A DNA stretch of 64,000 bases, from contig DWXE01000040.1 of NCBI GenBank assembly GCA_019119355.1, positions 186,001-250,000 of the forward strand. Direction: 5' to 3'. Made by a program: the position numbers and the translations under genes. Of this stretch, positions 43,414-52,629 are shown piece by piece (within the stretch, counting starts at the first letter, position 1; the number at the start of each line of letters is the position of its first letter). The notes under the pieces are model-generated. The model saw only the letters and a program-made list of their open reading frames with translations. It did no database searches and was not told the origin of the DNA. The DNA is from Candidatus Eisenbergiella merdigallinarum. Its GTDB lineage: Bacteria > Bacillota > Clostridia > Lachnospirales > Lachnospiraceae.

Positions 43414-44166
43414 ATGCTGGTTTTTGAGCTGCCGCTGCAGATCTGCTTTCTGATCCCGATGCCTTCAGAATGTGTTTCGGAAAAAATCGCGCGCCTGCTG
43501 GACGCTGTGCTGCAGAAGGAGGAATTCTTTCCGGGGGTCCGGGGCTTTTTGGAAAACGCCGCCGCGGAGGCGGAGGACGGAGATTTTGCTTCGAAGAACG
43601 AAGGAAGACCTTCGTTTCGTCCCTACACCTTCGATCAGCCTTATCCTTTGGAGGCGGAGCGCGTTTACTGCACCGGAAAGGTTTATACGGTCCGCATCCG
43701 CACCATCAGTCAGGAGCTTGCGGAATTTTTCAGCAGGATGCTTCCCCTGTGCAGAAGCGACTGCCTCCAGGTGCTTGGCGGAGGCCTGCGGCTGATCCCC
43801 CGGGGCGCTCTAGAACGGGTGCATACGCTGACGCCGGTGGTGGTGAAGACCGGATACGGATACTGGCGCAACCGGATGCAGGTGGATGAATATGAGGAAC
43901 GGCTGAAAACAAATCTGATCCGAAAATACAATTTCTTTTGTCATACGAATCTGTCCGGTAATTTTTCCCTGTTTAAAAATATCGAATTTATCAACAGAAA
44001 GCCGGTGCGGGTATCCCAGAGCAACGTCTCCCTGCTCGGGGACAAGGTGAGTCTGACGGCGGCCTGCAACAGCATGGCGCAGGAGCTGCTTTATATGGCG
44101 CTTGGAACGGGCGTGGGAGAAAATAACGCCAGAGGCTGCGGCTTCCTCGGATACCGCTTCCGATAA
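43414..44166 (+). CDS. Cas6-family CRISPR RNA endoribonuclease-like protein, solitary
   Basis: The 250-residue protein ends in GTGVGENNARGCGFLGYRFR (231-250), the glycine-rich loop that defines Cas6. It has the two ferredoxin-like halves, the first starting MLVFELPLQICFLIP. In type I and III systems Cas6 cuts pre-crRNA at repeats. Here there are no cas genes or repeat-spacer array within about 43 kb to the left or 20 kb to the right, so it is either a stray crRNA processor acting in trans or a repurposed RNase. GGGAGG lies 9 bases before the ATG. It is flanked by xfp and a GH2 gene. Confidence 0.8.
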   Translation: MLVFELPLQICFLIPMPSECVSEKIARLLDAVLQKEEFFPGVRGFLENAAAEAEDGDFASKNEGRPSFRPYTFDQPYPLEAERVYCTGKVYTVRIRTISQELAEFFSRMLPLCRSDCLQVLGGGLRLIPRGALERVHTLTPVVVKTGYGYWRNRMQVDEYEERLKTNLIRKYNFFCHTNLSGNFSLFKNIEFINRKPVRVSQSNVSLLGDKVSLTAACNSMAQELLYMALGTGVGENNARGCGFLGYRFR

Positions 44167-44395
44167 AGGCAGCCTGTATGGTCATAGAGGAAAATAAAAA
44201 AGGCCTTCGCATCCGCATGCCTGCCGGTGCGCGGGCTTTCGTTTTTTCTTTCGGGAGCGGCGGGCCGTTTTTTTCTCGGATTGTGTTCCACATTCCTCTG
44301 GTTTCAGGTAAAATAGAGAAAACAAAAAGGAGGATTGCGGAATGCGGCCCGGACCGATCGGTGCATCTGACATTCCCGCAGAACAGGAGAGAACT

Positions 44396-46921
44396 ATGAA
44401 AAAAATATCGTTTCTGGACGGCTGGATGAGAGAGCGGTTCGGCCCCATCGCGCGCACGCCCGCTCTGGATAAAAAGGAAGTGAACCTTCCGGATGATTTT
44501 ATCGTGGATACGGCGCGCGGCCCGGAGGCCATCGGCGCGGCCTACACCGGCTATTTTGGCGGCGGCCTTGCCTATTACCGGAAGGAATTTGCCCTTCCGG
44601 AGGAGTGGAGGGAGAAAAACGTATTCCTCTACATAGACGGCGCGTATATGAACAGCCAGGTGGCGCTGAATGAGGAGTATATCGGGAAAAATCCCTATGG
44701 CTACACGCCCTTTTTCGTGGAGCTGACGCCCTGGCTTTCGGAAAGGAACCGGCTGGAGATCGCGACCCGCTGCTGCCAGCCCAATTCCCGCTGGTATTCG
44801 GGCGGCGGCCTTTACCGGCAGGCGGAGATCTGGCTGGGAGACAGCCTTTTCATCCATCCCTGGTCGGTGCAGGTGACGGCTGAGACGGTGGAGGGGATTA
44901 AGGAGACGGCGGAGGGGATCGCGGATGGAACCGTGGGTGGAACCGGCGCGGAAAAGGCCCGGCTGCGCATTTCCTTCGGCGTGACGAGCCGAAGGACGAA
45001 AAACGCGCGGGTTTCCGTGCGGGCCAGGATCTATGCCATCGGAACGAGGGTTGCGGATCCGGTCCGCCAGGACTGCGGGCAGGAGCCGGAAAAGGATTTT
45101 GCGGACAGCCTTGTCCGGGAATGCGAGATAAAAATGACGGCGGAGGCCGGACGGGAAACGGCGGAGCTGATGCGGCTTGAGCTGGAAAACGTCCGTCTGT
45201 GGGATACGGAAGATCCGTTTCTTTACGCCGTCCTTCTCACCGTTGAGGAGGATGGCCGGGAGATCGACCGGCATGCGCAGGAGTTCGGCGTCCGCAGCCT
45301 TTCCTTTGACGCGAAGGACGGCATGCGCCTGAACGGAAAAAAACGGAAGCTGCGGGGCGGCTGCATCCATCACGATAACGCCTCCCTGGGAGCCTGCGCC
45401 TATCCGGCGGCGGAGAGAAGGAAGCTGGAGATCCTGAAAAGCCAGGGCTTCAACGCGGTGCGCACGGCCCATAATCCGGTCTCCTTCACCTTTTTGAATC
45501 TATGCGACAGGCTGGGCATGCTGGTGCTGGAGGAGGCATTTGACTGCTGGGAAAGAAGAAAAACGGAAAACGATTATCACAGCTTTTTTGCCGAATGGTG
45601 GGAGCGGGATCTGAGCGCCATGGTCTTAAGGGACCGGAACCATCCGGGCATTTTTGCCTGGTCCGTGGGAAATGAGATCCCGGAATTTACCGGAAGCATG
45701 CGGGGGCTTGCCATCGTGAAGTCTCTGGCGGTCTGCGTCAGAGGGCTGGATGCCTCCCGGCCCGTCACCCTGGGACAGCACGGCGTTCTGAACCGGCAGC
45801 TTCTCGGTGCGAAGACGGATCTGACCTTTGAGCAGCTCCAGGCCGTGGTGCCGGAGGAGCCGGGCGTGGTGGACGGCGTAGATTACTGGGACATGTGGAC
45901 GGAAAACGGCTGGGAGCAGCTTGACCTTGCGGGCTACAATTATATCTGGCCCAGGTATGGGACCGACGGGGTGAAGCATCCGGCCCGGGTGATCATGGGG
46001 ACGGAAATCCATCCTTCCATGTTGTACGACTACTGGAAGGCGGTTCTGAACAACGACAACTGCATCGGGGATTTCGTCTGGTCGGCCATGGATTATCTGG
46101 GCGAGGCGGGAACCGGACGGGTGGAATGGGATCCCGCCCGCTTTGACAAAAGCTTTGTGGGCGAATTCCCTTGGCTTTCCAACAGCCAGGGCGACATCGA
46201 CCTGGACGGGAATATCCGGCCCCAGGGATACTATCATAAGATCCTCTGGGGACTGGACGAGGGCGTGCATCTGTTTGCCCGCCACCCGGAGCATACGGAT
46301 CAGGAATACTGGGGAACCGGCTGGCACTGGGAGGATGTGAGCCGGGAATGGACCTATGATAAGGAATACCTGGGAAGTCCGGTGAACGTATACGCCTACG
46401 GAGACTGCGACGAGGTGGAGTTTTATTTAAACGGAAGACTCCTGGGAACGGCCGCGCCGGAGCGTTTCATCACCTCCATTACGCTTCCCTGGGAGCCGGG
46501 GATCCTGGAAGCGCACGCCATTCGGGACGGGAAACGCTGCGCCCAGGACAGGCTGGAAACCACGGGAAAGCCGGTGAAGCTTGCGCTCCTTGCGGAGCAG
46601 GAGCGGATCGGCGCGGACGGTCTTGATCTCGCTTTTGTGCGGATCGAGCTTCGGGATGAGGCCGGGCGGACGGTCACCGGGGATGACAGAGAGGTGGCCG
46701 TACACGTGGAGGGCCCCGGCGTTCTGGCGGGCCTTGGCTCCGGCAATCCATGTACGCCGGAAAACTACGGGACGGGCAGGCGCATGACCTGGAGGGGCCG
46801 GGCGCTGGCCGTCCTCCGGGCGGGAAAGGAGCCGGGAACGCTTTGCCTTAAGGTGAGCGCGGAGGGGCTGCCGGAAGAAAGCCTGACCGTGGAGGTGAGT
46901 GCCGTTCTGGCGGTCGAATGA
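44396..46921 (+). CDS. GH2-family glycoside hydrolase (beta-galactosidase-like)
   Basis: The 841-residue cytoplasmic enzyme starts MKKISFLDGWMRERFGP and has the jelly roll with YYRKEFALPEEWREKNVFLY and YSGGGLYRQAEIWL. The barrel contains GCIHHDNASLGACAYPAAER and FNAVRTAHNPVSFTFLNLCD. The acid/base glutamate is in FAWSVGNEIPEF and the nucleophile in IMGTEIHPSML; FVWSAMDYLGEAG closes the site. These match GH2 beta-galactosidases with C-terminal Big-type domains. A T/G-rich repeat stretch (about residues 165-185, ETVEGIKETAEGIADGT) lies between domains. ATG 44396 follows AGGAGAGAACT. Confidence 0.88.
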   Translation: MKKISFLDGWMRERFGPIARTPALDKKEVNLPDDFIVDTARGPEAIGAAYTGYFGGGLAYYRKEFALPEEWREKNVFLYIDGAYMNSQVALNEEYIGKNPYGYTPFFVELTPWLSERNRLEIATRCCQPNSRWYSGGGLYRQAEIWLGDSLFIHPWSVQVTAETVEGIKETAEGIADGTVGGTGAEKARLRISFGVTSRRTKNARVSVRARIYAIGTRVADPVRQDCGQEPEKDFADSLVRECEIKMTAEAGRETAELMRLELENVRLWDTEDPFLYAVLLTVEEDGREIDRHAQEFGVRSLSFDAKDGMRLNGKKRKLRGGCIHHDNASLGACAYPAAERRKLEILKSQGFNAVRTAHNPVSFTFLNLCDRLGMLVLEEAFDCWERRKTENDYHSFFAEWWERDLSAMVLRDRNHPGIFAWSVGNEIPEFTGSMRGLAIVKSLAVCVRGLDASRPVTLGQHGVLNRQLLGAKTDLTFEQLQAVVPEEPGVVDGVDYWDMWTENGWEQLDLAGYNYIWPRYGTDGVKHPARVIMGTEIHPSMLYDYWKAVLNNDNCIGDFVWSAMDYLGEAGTGRVEWDPARFDKSFVGEFPWLSNSQGDIDLDGNIRPQGYYHKILWGLDEGVHLFARHPEHTDQEYWGTGWHWEDVSREWTYDKEYLGSPVNVYAYGDCDEVEFYLNGRLLGTAAPERFITSITLPWEPGILEAHAIRDGKRCAQDRLETTGKPVKLALLAEQERIGADGLDLAFVRIELRDEAGRTVTGDDREVAVHVEGPGVLAGLGSGNPCTPENYGTGRRMTWRGRALAVLRAGKEPGTLCLKVSAEGLPEESLTVEVSAVLAVE

Positions 46922-47107
46922 GATCATAAAAAGACAGTCAAAAGAAATAGTGACATTTTCTGACCGCTGGGATAAGATGAAAAAGAAGCGGAAAGCGGCA
47001 GAAGAGATCATGCTTTGAAAGAAGCCTGCGCGCCTGTATGAAAAGCTACCGAAAAAGACAGCGCTTCAGGAACGCGGGCTTTTTTGAGAAGGAAAGGGAG
47101 GCGGCGG

Positions 47108-48325
47108 ATGGAGTATGCGGACATGGAACGGGCCCTGATACAGCTTCGGGATTTTGAGGTGAATGCGAAGCGTCTGTATGAAGCCAATCCGGAGCCCTTT
47201 GCGCATGTGGTATGGAGCTGGGAGGAATTTTCGCGGGAGTATCAAAGGACACAGGAGTATCGGAAGGCGCAGGAGCGTCAAAGACTGCAGGAAAACCAAA
47301 GGCCGCAGGAGCAGGCGGCGGGGAAGGGAATGCTTTCCCTGGAGGAAAAGGCGCCTTTTTTCATGGGGAGCCTTCTGACCGAGCAGGACTGCTTCCCGGA
47401 TGAGAGCACGGAGGTTTCCGTTCTTCTGCACGACCGGTATGTGCCGCCGTTCTATCACAGCCTGAAATTCATCAAGATTGTCTTTGCCCTGCGGGGAGGC
47501 TTTTATTTTTATCTGAGAGAGAATGGCCGGGACCGCAGGGAGCGGATGGAGGAGGGCGACTTCGTCGTCATTCCGCCGGAGGTCAGTCAGGCGGTCTTTA
47601 CCGGGGATGAGGGAGCGGTCACGGTGAACGTGATCATCAAGCGGAGCACCTTCGGAGAGGCTTTTTACAGCCTGCTGATGGAAAACGACGAGGTTTCCGA
47701 TTTTTTCTGGCAGATGCTCTACAGCAAGGGAAACGAACGGGCGCTGCTGGTGCGCTGCGGAAAGGACGAGCGGCTTTCCAGGCTGGTGCTGGAAATGTGC
47801 GCGGAGAGCATCCTGGATCAGAGTGAAGGCGGAAATGGGGCACCTTCTGAAAAGAATCCCGGGAGAAGCCTCGGGAAAAGTCCGGGGCAGAATTCCGGGA
47901 AAAATCTGATGATGAAGGGCTATGTGATGCTTTTGTTCGGCAGGGCCATGAAGGAGCACGCCGGGGAGATGGAGAGCGTGGGGCATCTGAGCGAGGCGGA
48001 CGCTGTCCTTCCGGAAATGGTCCGTTACATCCGGGAAAATTATACCACGGTGACGCTCCCGCAGCTTGCGAAGCATTTCGGAAGGAGCGAAGGGTATTTA
48101 AGCCGATACATCCGCCGGGAGACGGGAAAGACCTTCCGCTTCCTTTTAAAAGAATTCCGCATGAAGCAGGCGGTTCAGATGCTGGAAAATTCCTCCTGCA
48201 GCATCGAGGAGATCGCGGCGGCCGTGGGCTATGCGGACATCAGCTGCTTTTACCGGAACTTCCGGGAAAGCTTCAGCATGACCCCGATGCAGTACCGTAA
48301 TATACGAAGCAGGATCAGTCTGTAA
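47108..48325 (+). CDS. AraC-family transcriptional regulator with cupin-like sensor domain
   Basis: The 405-residue cytoplasmic regulator has an N-terminal region with a QE-rich repeat (about 45-70, hexapeptide period). A cupin-like ligand-binding domain follows (YVPPFYHSLKFIKIVFALRG, MEEGDFVVIPPEVSQAVFTG), then a C-terminal double helix-turn-helix (LPQLAKHFGRSEGYLSRYIR and IEEIAAAVGYADISCFYRNF). It sits between a GH2 and a rhamnosidase gene on the same strand and probably controls them in response to a plant-derived sugar. A second repeat tract (NPGRSLGKSPGQNSGKN) lies before the binding helices. GGAAAGGGAGG precedes the start. Confidence 0.88.
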   Translation: MEYADMERALIQLRDFEVNAKRLYEANPEPFAHVVWSWEEFSREYQRTQEYRKAQERQRLQENQRPQEQAAGKGMLSLEEKAPFFMGSLLTEQDCFPDESTEVSVLLHDRYVPPFYHSLKFIKIVFALRGGFYFYLRENGRDRRERMEEGDFVVIPPEVSQAVFTGDEGAVTVNVIIKRSTFGEAFYSLLMENDEVSDFFWQMLYSKGNERALLVRCGKDERLSRLVLEMCAESILDQSEGGNGAPSEKNPGRSLGKSPGQNSGKNLMMKGYVMLLFGRAMKEHAGEMESVGHLSEADAVLPEMVRYIRENYTTVTLPQLAKHFGRSEGYLSRYIRRETGKTFRFLLKEFRMKQAVQMLENSSCSIEEIAAAVGYADISCFYRNFRESFSMTPMQYRNIRSRISL

Positions 48326-48333
48326 AAAGAAGT

Positions 48334-48348
48334 GCCGCCTCAGGCGGC
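48334..48348 (+). promoter_or_regulatory. GCCGCC/GGCGGC hairpin before the rhamnosidase ribosome site
   Basis: GCCGCC-TCA-GGCGGC is followed by GGAAAGGTGG and the start at 48365. It is the same hairpin-plus-GGAAAG arrangement as in the leader modules, without the two upstream hairpins. Confidence 0.6.
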
Positions 48349-48364
48349 GGAAAGGTGGTTAATT

Positions 48365-50545
48365 ATGGAGTGGAGTGCGAAATGGATCGCGCCGGCGCAG
48401 GAAATGGGAGATGTGTGCCCGGTGTTCGTGAAGGAATTTGCGGTCGGAGAGGGCGTGACGAAGGCAGAGCTTTTCATCACCGCAATGGGCGTTTATGAGG
48501 CATTCTTAAACGGAGAGCGGGTGGGAGAATATGTGCTGGCTCCCGGCTGGACTTCTTATGAGAAGCGTCTTCAGTATCAGCGCTATGACGTGACCGGGCT
48601 TTTGAAGGAACAGAACCGTCTGGAGGTCACGGTGGGAAAGGGCTGGTACCGCAGTCCCATGCCGGGCTGGGTAAATGAGGAAGGAAAGGGGGCAAGGGCC
48701 AAGCTGCCCGCCGGGCTGATCGCGCAGCTGGTTATCACCGGAGCGGACGGCTCCAGGAGCGTGATCGCTACGGACGCGGACTGGACGGCGCAGGAGAGTC
48801 CGATCCGTTTCAGCGAGATCTATGACGGAGAAACCTGCGACGCTTCGTTTGAGGCGAAGGAAGCGCAGCCGGTGGTCTGCCTGGAAAAGGACACGCAGAA
48901 CCTGATCCCCCAGCAGGGCGAGGAGATCCGGGAGCAGGAATATGTGGCTGCGGAGCGCATTTTCACCACGCCGAAGGGAGAGCTCGTGGTGGACTTCGGC
49001 CAGGAGGTGACGGGCTATGTGCGTTTCACCGTGGACGCGAAGGCGGGAGATGAGGTGGAGATTTCCCACGGCGAGGTGCTGGATAAGGAGGGAAATTTCT
49101 ATAATGAAAATTACAGGGGAGCGAAGGCGAAGCTGCGCTATACCTGTAAGGACGGCCTGCAGACCTGGCATCCCCGGATGACCTTCTTCGGCTTCCGCTA
49201 TATCCGCCTGGACAGCTTCCCCGGAACGCCTGCGCCGGAGCAGTTTACGGCGGTGGCCGTACACTCCCACATGAAGCGCACGGGACGGCTTTCCAGCTCC
49301 AATCCGCTTCTGAACCGGCTGTTCTCCAACGTGGTATGGGGACAGAGGGGCAATTTCCTGGACGTGCCCACCGACTGCCCGCAGCGGGACGAGCGGCTGG
49401 GCTGGACGGGAGACGCCCAGGCCTTTGTGAAGACGGCAAGCTACAACTATGACGTGGAGAAATTTTTCACCAAATGGCTTGCGGACATGGCGGCAGATCA
49501 GTGTGAGGACGGTTCCATCCCCCACGTGATCCCCGCCTGCGGAACAGGAAGCGGCAGCGCGGCCTGGGACGACGCGGCCACGATCGTACCCTGGCAGGTC
49601 TATATGACCTACGGCGATCCGCAGATCCTGCGTCAGCAGTTTGACTGCATGAAAAAATATATCGGCTATATCAGCGCTTCCACCAAGGACGAATATCTGT
49701 GGACGGGCGGAACCCACTATGAGGACTGGCTGGGACTGGACGCTCCGGTGGGAAGCTATAAGGGTTCCTCCAGAGCGGACTTCATCGCCTCCGCCTTTTA
49801 CGCCTATTCCACCAGCCTGGTGGTGAAGGCCGGAAAGGTGCTCGGCGAGGATGTGAGCGAATACGAGGCGCTGTATGAAAACATCGTGAAAGCCTTCCGG
49901 CAGACCTTTACGGATTACAGGACCCAGACGGAAATGGTGCTTGCCGTTCATTTCGGCCTGGCGGAGGATCTTCAGAAAACGGCGGATCAGCTTGCCAAAA
50001 AGGTGAAGGCGGACGGAGAGAAGCTGCAGACCGGCTTCGTGGGAACGCCCTATCTACTCCATGTGCTGAGCGGCTACGGCCATACGGAGCTTGCGTACAC
50101 CTTGCTTCTGCGCACGGAATATCCCTCCTGGCTCTACCCTGTGACAAAGGGCGCCACCACCGTCTGGGAGCACTGGGACGGCATCATGGAAAACGGCGAT
50201 TTCTGGAGCACGGATATGAACTCCTTCAACCATTACGCCTACGGCGCGGTGGCGGACTGGGTCTATGAGGAGGCGGCAGGGATCAAACCCGCGGAGCCGG
50301 GCTTTGCAAAGATACGCATCGCGCCGAAGCCGGACGCGCGCCTGGAATGGCTGGAGGCGTCCCTGGAAACCAGACAGGGCCTGGTGCGTTCCGCCTGGAG
50401 CCATATCGAAGAAAACGGCTGCCGGAAGGTGCGCTATGAGATCATCACCCCTGCGCCTGCGACCCTCGTGATCGGCGGAGTGGAAAAAGAAGTGCAGGCC
50501 GGAGAGTACGTGTTCTTTACGGATGAAAAGGGAAGCTGCATCTGA
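48365..50545 (+). CDS. Alpha-L-rhamnosidase (GH78)
   Basis: The 726-residue enzyme cleaves terminal alpha-linked rhamnose from pectic glycans or glycosides. It begins with EWSAKWIAPAQEM and beta-sandwich domains (AMGVYEAFLNGERVGEYVLA, SYEKRLQYQRYDVTGLL). The alpha/alpha barrel has DVPTDCPQRDERLGWTGDAQ with the catalytic glutamate, EDGSIPHVIPACG and TTVWEHWDGIM. A C-terminal domain follows from KIRIAPKPDARLEW. There is no signal peptide. AAGGTGGTTAATT precedes the start. It is downstream of the AraC regulator and likely in the same operon. Confidence 0.95.
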   Translation: MEWSAKWIAPAQEMGDVCPVFVKEFAVGEGVTKAELFITAMGVYEAFLNGERVGEYVLAPGWTSYEKRLQYQRYDVTGLLKEQNRLEVTVGKGWYRSPMPGWVNEEGKGARAKLPAGLIAQLVITGADGSRSVIATDADWTAQESPIRFSEIYDGETCDASFEAKEAQPVVCLEKDTQNLIPQQGEEIREQEYVAAERIFTTPKGELVVDFGQEVTGYVRFTVDAKAGDEVEISHGEVLDKEGNFYNENYRGAKAKLRYTCKDGLQTWHPRMTFFGFRYIRLDSFPGTPAPEQFTAVAVHSHMKRTGRLSSSNPLLNRLFSNVVWGQRGNFLDVPTDCPQRDERLGWTGDAQAFVKTASYNYDVEKFFTKWLADMAADQCEDGSIPHVIPACGTGSGSAAWDDAATIVPWQVYMTYGDPQILRQQFDCMKKYIGYISASTKDEYLWTGGTHYEDWLGLDAPVGSYKGSSRADFIASAFYAYSTSLVVKAGKVLGEDVSEYEALYENIVKAFRQTFTDYRTQTEMVLAVHFGLAEDLQKTADQLAKKVKADGEKLQTGFVGTPYLLHVLSGYGHTELAYTLLLRTEYPSWLYPVTKGATTVWEHWDGIMENGDFWSTDMNSFNHYAYGAVADWVYEEAAGIKPAEPGFAKIRIAPKPDARLEWLEASLETRQGLVRSAWSHIEENGCRKVRYEIITPAPATLVIGGVEKEVQAGEYVFFTDEKGSCI

Positions 50546-50648
50546 TCAGAGCAGCGAATGGAGCGGCGGTAAGAGCAGGTGGCCGGGAACCTTCAAAAGA
50601 GGCTCCCGGCCCTTGACATGCGGGGAAAACGCCGCAGAGGCTATTTTC

Positions 50649-51227
50649 CTACAGAAGAACGTCCTCCAGAGAACGCTTGGGAACAAAATGCACGGTTCCG
50701 GTCTCATCCCGGTAATAGCGCGTATTCCCATCCTCCCCCACGTCCGTGAGCACGATCTTTTCCGCGGGACGGCCGAAGGCTACCACCAGATTGGGCTCGA
50801 TTCCTTCCGGAAGCTGCAGAAGTTTTTTCAGCCCGTTTTTGTCAAAATTCCCGATCATACAGCCGCCCAGCTCCTTTTCCGCCGCGGCCAGCAGCATGGT
50901 CTGCGCGGCGATCCCGATGTCCCTTAAAAATGTCGTTTCATTGGGTCCGATGGCCGTATCCAGGCAGATCACGATGAAGCCGGAGGGCCCCATGTCCGGA
51001 TAGGGAAGGGAAAGATCGGGAAGGGCAGCCGCCCATTTGGTCAGCTTCAGGATATCCTCCACCTCCTGCTCCTTAGAGGAAACATAATATTTCAGCGGCT
51101 GGATATTGGCGCTGGACGCCGTAATTCTTGCCAGATCCACAAATTCCAGCAGCTCCTGTCCTGTAACTTTCCGCGTCTTGTCGTAGCCGCGATAGCTTCT
51201 GTTTTTCAGAACCAGATCTTTTAACAT
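50649..51227 (-). CDS. Nitroreductase-family flavoprotein
   Basis: The 192-residue FMN enzyme begins with the LKNRSYRGYDKTRKVT segment that starts nitroreductases (R-S-x-R motif for phosphate binding). It continues with RITASSANIQPLKYYVSS, DIGIAAQTMLLAAAEKELGG (dimer and cofactor helix) and PNLVVAFGRPAEKIV. Such proteins use NAD(P)H to reduce nitro compounds, quinones or flavins. The real substrate is unknown. ATG 51227 is chosen because GGGAGGT is 7 bases upstream. It points away from the MITE and the MarR operon. Confidence 0.9.
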   Translation of the reverse strand: MLKDLVLKNRSYRGYDKTRKVTGQELLEFVDLARITASSANIQPLKYYVSSKEQEVEDILKLTKWAAALPDLSLPYPDMGPSGFIVICLDTAIGPNETTFLRDIGIAAQTMLLAAAEKELGGCMIGNFDKNGLKKLLQLPEGIEPNLVVAFGRPAEKIVLTDVGEDGNTRYYRDETGTVHFVPKRSLEDVLL

Positions 51228-51308
51228 ATCGGATACCTCCCTGAATGAATGGAACATGTTTCATGCAAACCGTTTCCCAGAGTGTAGCATAATCCGGAGG
51301 GCTATGCA

Positions 51309-51459
51309 ATGCGGCCGTAACAGTTCAGCCTTTGGCTAAACTGTTACGGCATCCGGCCATTCCAATCGCTTCGCGATGGGCCGGATGCTTCCCGCCGATG
51401 CATTTTCGCACGGTCTGCGCAGTAAATGCGCAGACCTGGCTGAATAGTTACATGCGGCC
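51309..51459. mobile_element. MITE-like element with inverted ends and 8-bp target duplication
   Basis: The 135-bp unit 51317-51451 starts GTAACAGTTCAGCC and ends GGCTGAATAGTTAC (12 of 14 terminal positions match as inverted repeats). It is flanked by ATGCGGCC on both sides (51309-51316 and 51452-51459), a perfect 8-bp duplication. Inside are three hairpins: CCGTAACAGTT/AACTGTTACGG (51315-51350), CATCCGGCC/GGCCGGATG (about 51350-51388) and GGTCTGCGCA/TGCGCAGACC (51412-51436). It carries no gene. The last 37 bases recur inverted at 31359-31395, and the ends and target size agree with the element at 1857-2038. Confidence 0.88.
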
Positions 51460-51480
51460 GCACAAATTATAAGCGGATAC

Positions 51481-51509
51481 TTGACAAATCACTGCGCGTT
51501 CCTTACAAT
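51481..51509 (+). promoter_or_regulatory. Strong sigma-A promoter of the MarR operon
   Basis: TTGACA, 17-base spacer, TACAAT. It is 50 bases upstream of the MarR start and just right of the MITE-like element. Confidence 0.9.
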
Positions 51510-51517
51510 GAAATAGT

Positions 51518-51545
51518 AAAATATCAGACTATAAAATATTGGACT
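51518..51545 (+). promoter_or_regulatory. 15-bp-period direct repeat, candidate MarR operator
   Basis: AAAATATCAGACT (51518-51530) and AAAATATTGGACT (51533-51545) are spaced by 15 bp and cover the region right after the promoter, where repression by the MarR protein would be effective. Confidence 0.5.
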
Positions 51546-51559
51546 TAAGGTGGTGGGAT

Positions 51560-52012
51560 ATGACAGGAGAGGATAAGAAAAATGCATACCTTTATTGCAA
51601 ATTCAGGGACCAGCAGTTTGCCTTATATGATGAATATGCGAAGCGACAGGGCATGATGATGAAGACCCTGCTGGTGCTGAACGCGCTCTTTTATGCAAAG
51701 GAAGGGATGACGCAGGCGGAGATATGCAGGCGGACCTTTCAGTCAAAGCAGACTGTGAATTCGATCGTCAGAAATCTTTGGACAGACAGCTATGTTACCA
51801 TCACGGAGAGTCCGGAAGACAGACGGAACAAAACGGTGCAGATGACGGATGCGGGGCGTGCATACTGCGAAAAGGCAGTCCGCCATATCACCTGGGCGGA
51901 GGATACGGCGATGGCGCTGTTTTCGCCGGAGGAGCAGAAGCAGCTGATCGATCTGTCGCGTACATTTACCGGAAATCTCACCATGCTGGTGAATCAGGAA
52001 ACGGAGGAATAG
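51560..52012 (+). CDS. MarR-family transcriptional regulator
   Basis: The 150-residue regulator shows the winged helix of MarR: MTQAEICRRTFQSKQTVNSIVRNL (recognition helix) and TESPEDRRNKTVQMTDAGRAY (wing), flanked by dimerisation helices. It is the first gene of a five-gene co-directional block that continues with a nitroreductase, a small protein and an amino-acid ABC importer, so it is likely an autoregulated repressor of that operon. ATG 51560 is favoured by GGTGG upstream over 51539. Confidence 0.9.
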   Translation: MTGEDKKNAYLYCKFRDQQFALYDEYAKRQGMMMKTLLVLNALFYAKEGMTQAEICRRTFQSKQTVNSIVRNLWTDSYVTITESPEDRRNKTVQMTDAGRAYCEKAVRHITWAEDTAMALFSPEEQKQLIDLSRTFTGNLTMLVNQETEE

Positions 52013-52015
52013 CAA

Positions 52016-52627
52016 ATGGAATTTAACGAAGTCATCGATCAAAGAAGAACAAGCCGGGAGTGGACGGATAAAGAGGTTGAGTTTGAAGCGGTCAAAAGGA
52101 TTCTGGAAGCCGGTATGAAGGCTCCCTCCTGGGATCACTACCGAAACTGGCAGTTTATTGTCCTTCATGAACGTGAGGACAAGGAGCGGGCCTTCGCCTG
52201 GGCAAAGGCTGTCGCAAAGCGCTATGTGGACAGCAGCCGCACCTATGTGCGGCCCAATCTGGCGCAGAAAATGTATGCCTACGCCATGCCGAGGCAGTAT
52301 ACCATGCTTGTGGACTGCCCCTATGTGATCGTCCCGCTGTTCAAATGCAGCAGGCTCAACGCGGAATGGGTGAGCAAATTAAATCCGCTTACCACCGCAT
52401 GGTGCGTCGCGGAAAACATCATGCTGGCTGCCATCAATGAGGGATTGGGCTATTCTCTGCGGATCCCTCTGAACAGGGAGCACGATGTTGTGCTGCAAAC
52501 GCTCGGGGTACCGCAGGGATGGATGACTCCCTGCTTTATCGGGGTGGGATATCCGAAAGAGGACGAGCTGGTTTTGGAGCAGTACAGCACCAGCCCGGAG
52601 GGACATATCCACATGGGAGGATGGTAA
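52016..52627 (+). CDS. Nitroreductase-family flavoprotein
   Basis: The 203-residue protein opens with EVIDQRRTSREWTDKEVEFE, the RRTxREW-type FMN-binding start of nitroreductases. It has GMKAPSWDHYRNWQFIVLH (active-site strand) and AWCVAENIMLAAINEGLGYS, then QTLGVPQGWMTPCFIGVGYP. It begins 3 bases after the MarR stop, so the regulator probably controls it. Unlike the isolated nitroreductase at 50649-51227, it is part of an operon with amino-acid transport genes. Substrate unknown. Confidence 0.9.
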   Translation: MEFNEVIDQRRTSREWTDKEVEFEAVKRILEAGMKAPSWDHYRNWQFIVLHEREDKERAFAWAKAVAKRYVDSSRTYVRPNLAQKMYAYAMPRQYTMLVDCPYVIVPLFKCSRLNAEWVSKLNPLTTAWCVAENIMLAAINEGLGYSLRIPLNREHDVVLQTLGVPQGWMTPCFIGVGYPKEDELVLEQYSTSPEGHIHMGGW

Positions 52628-52629
52628 GC

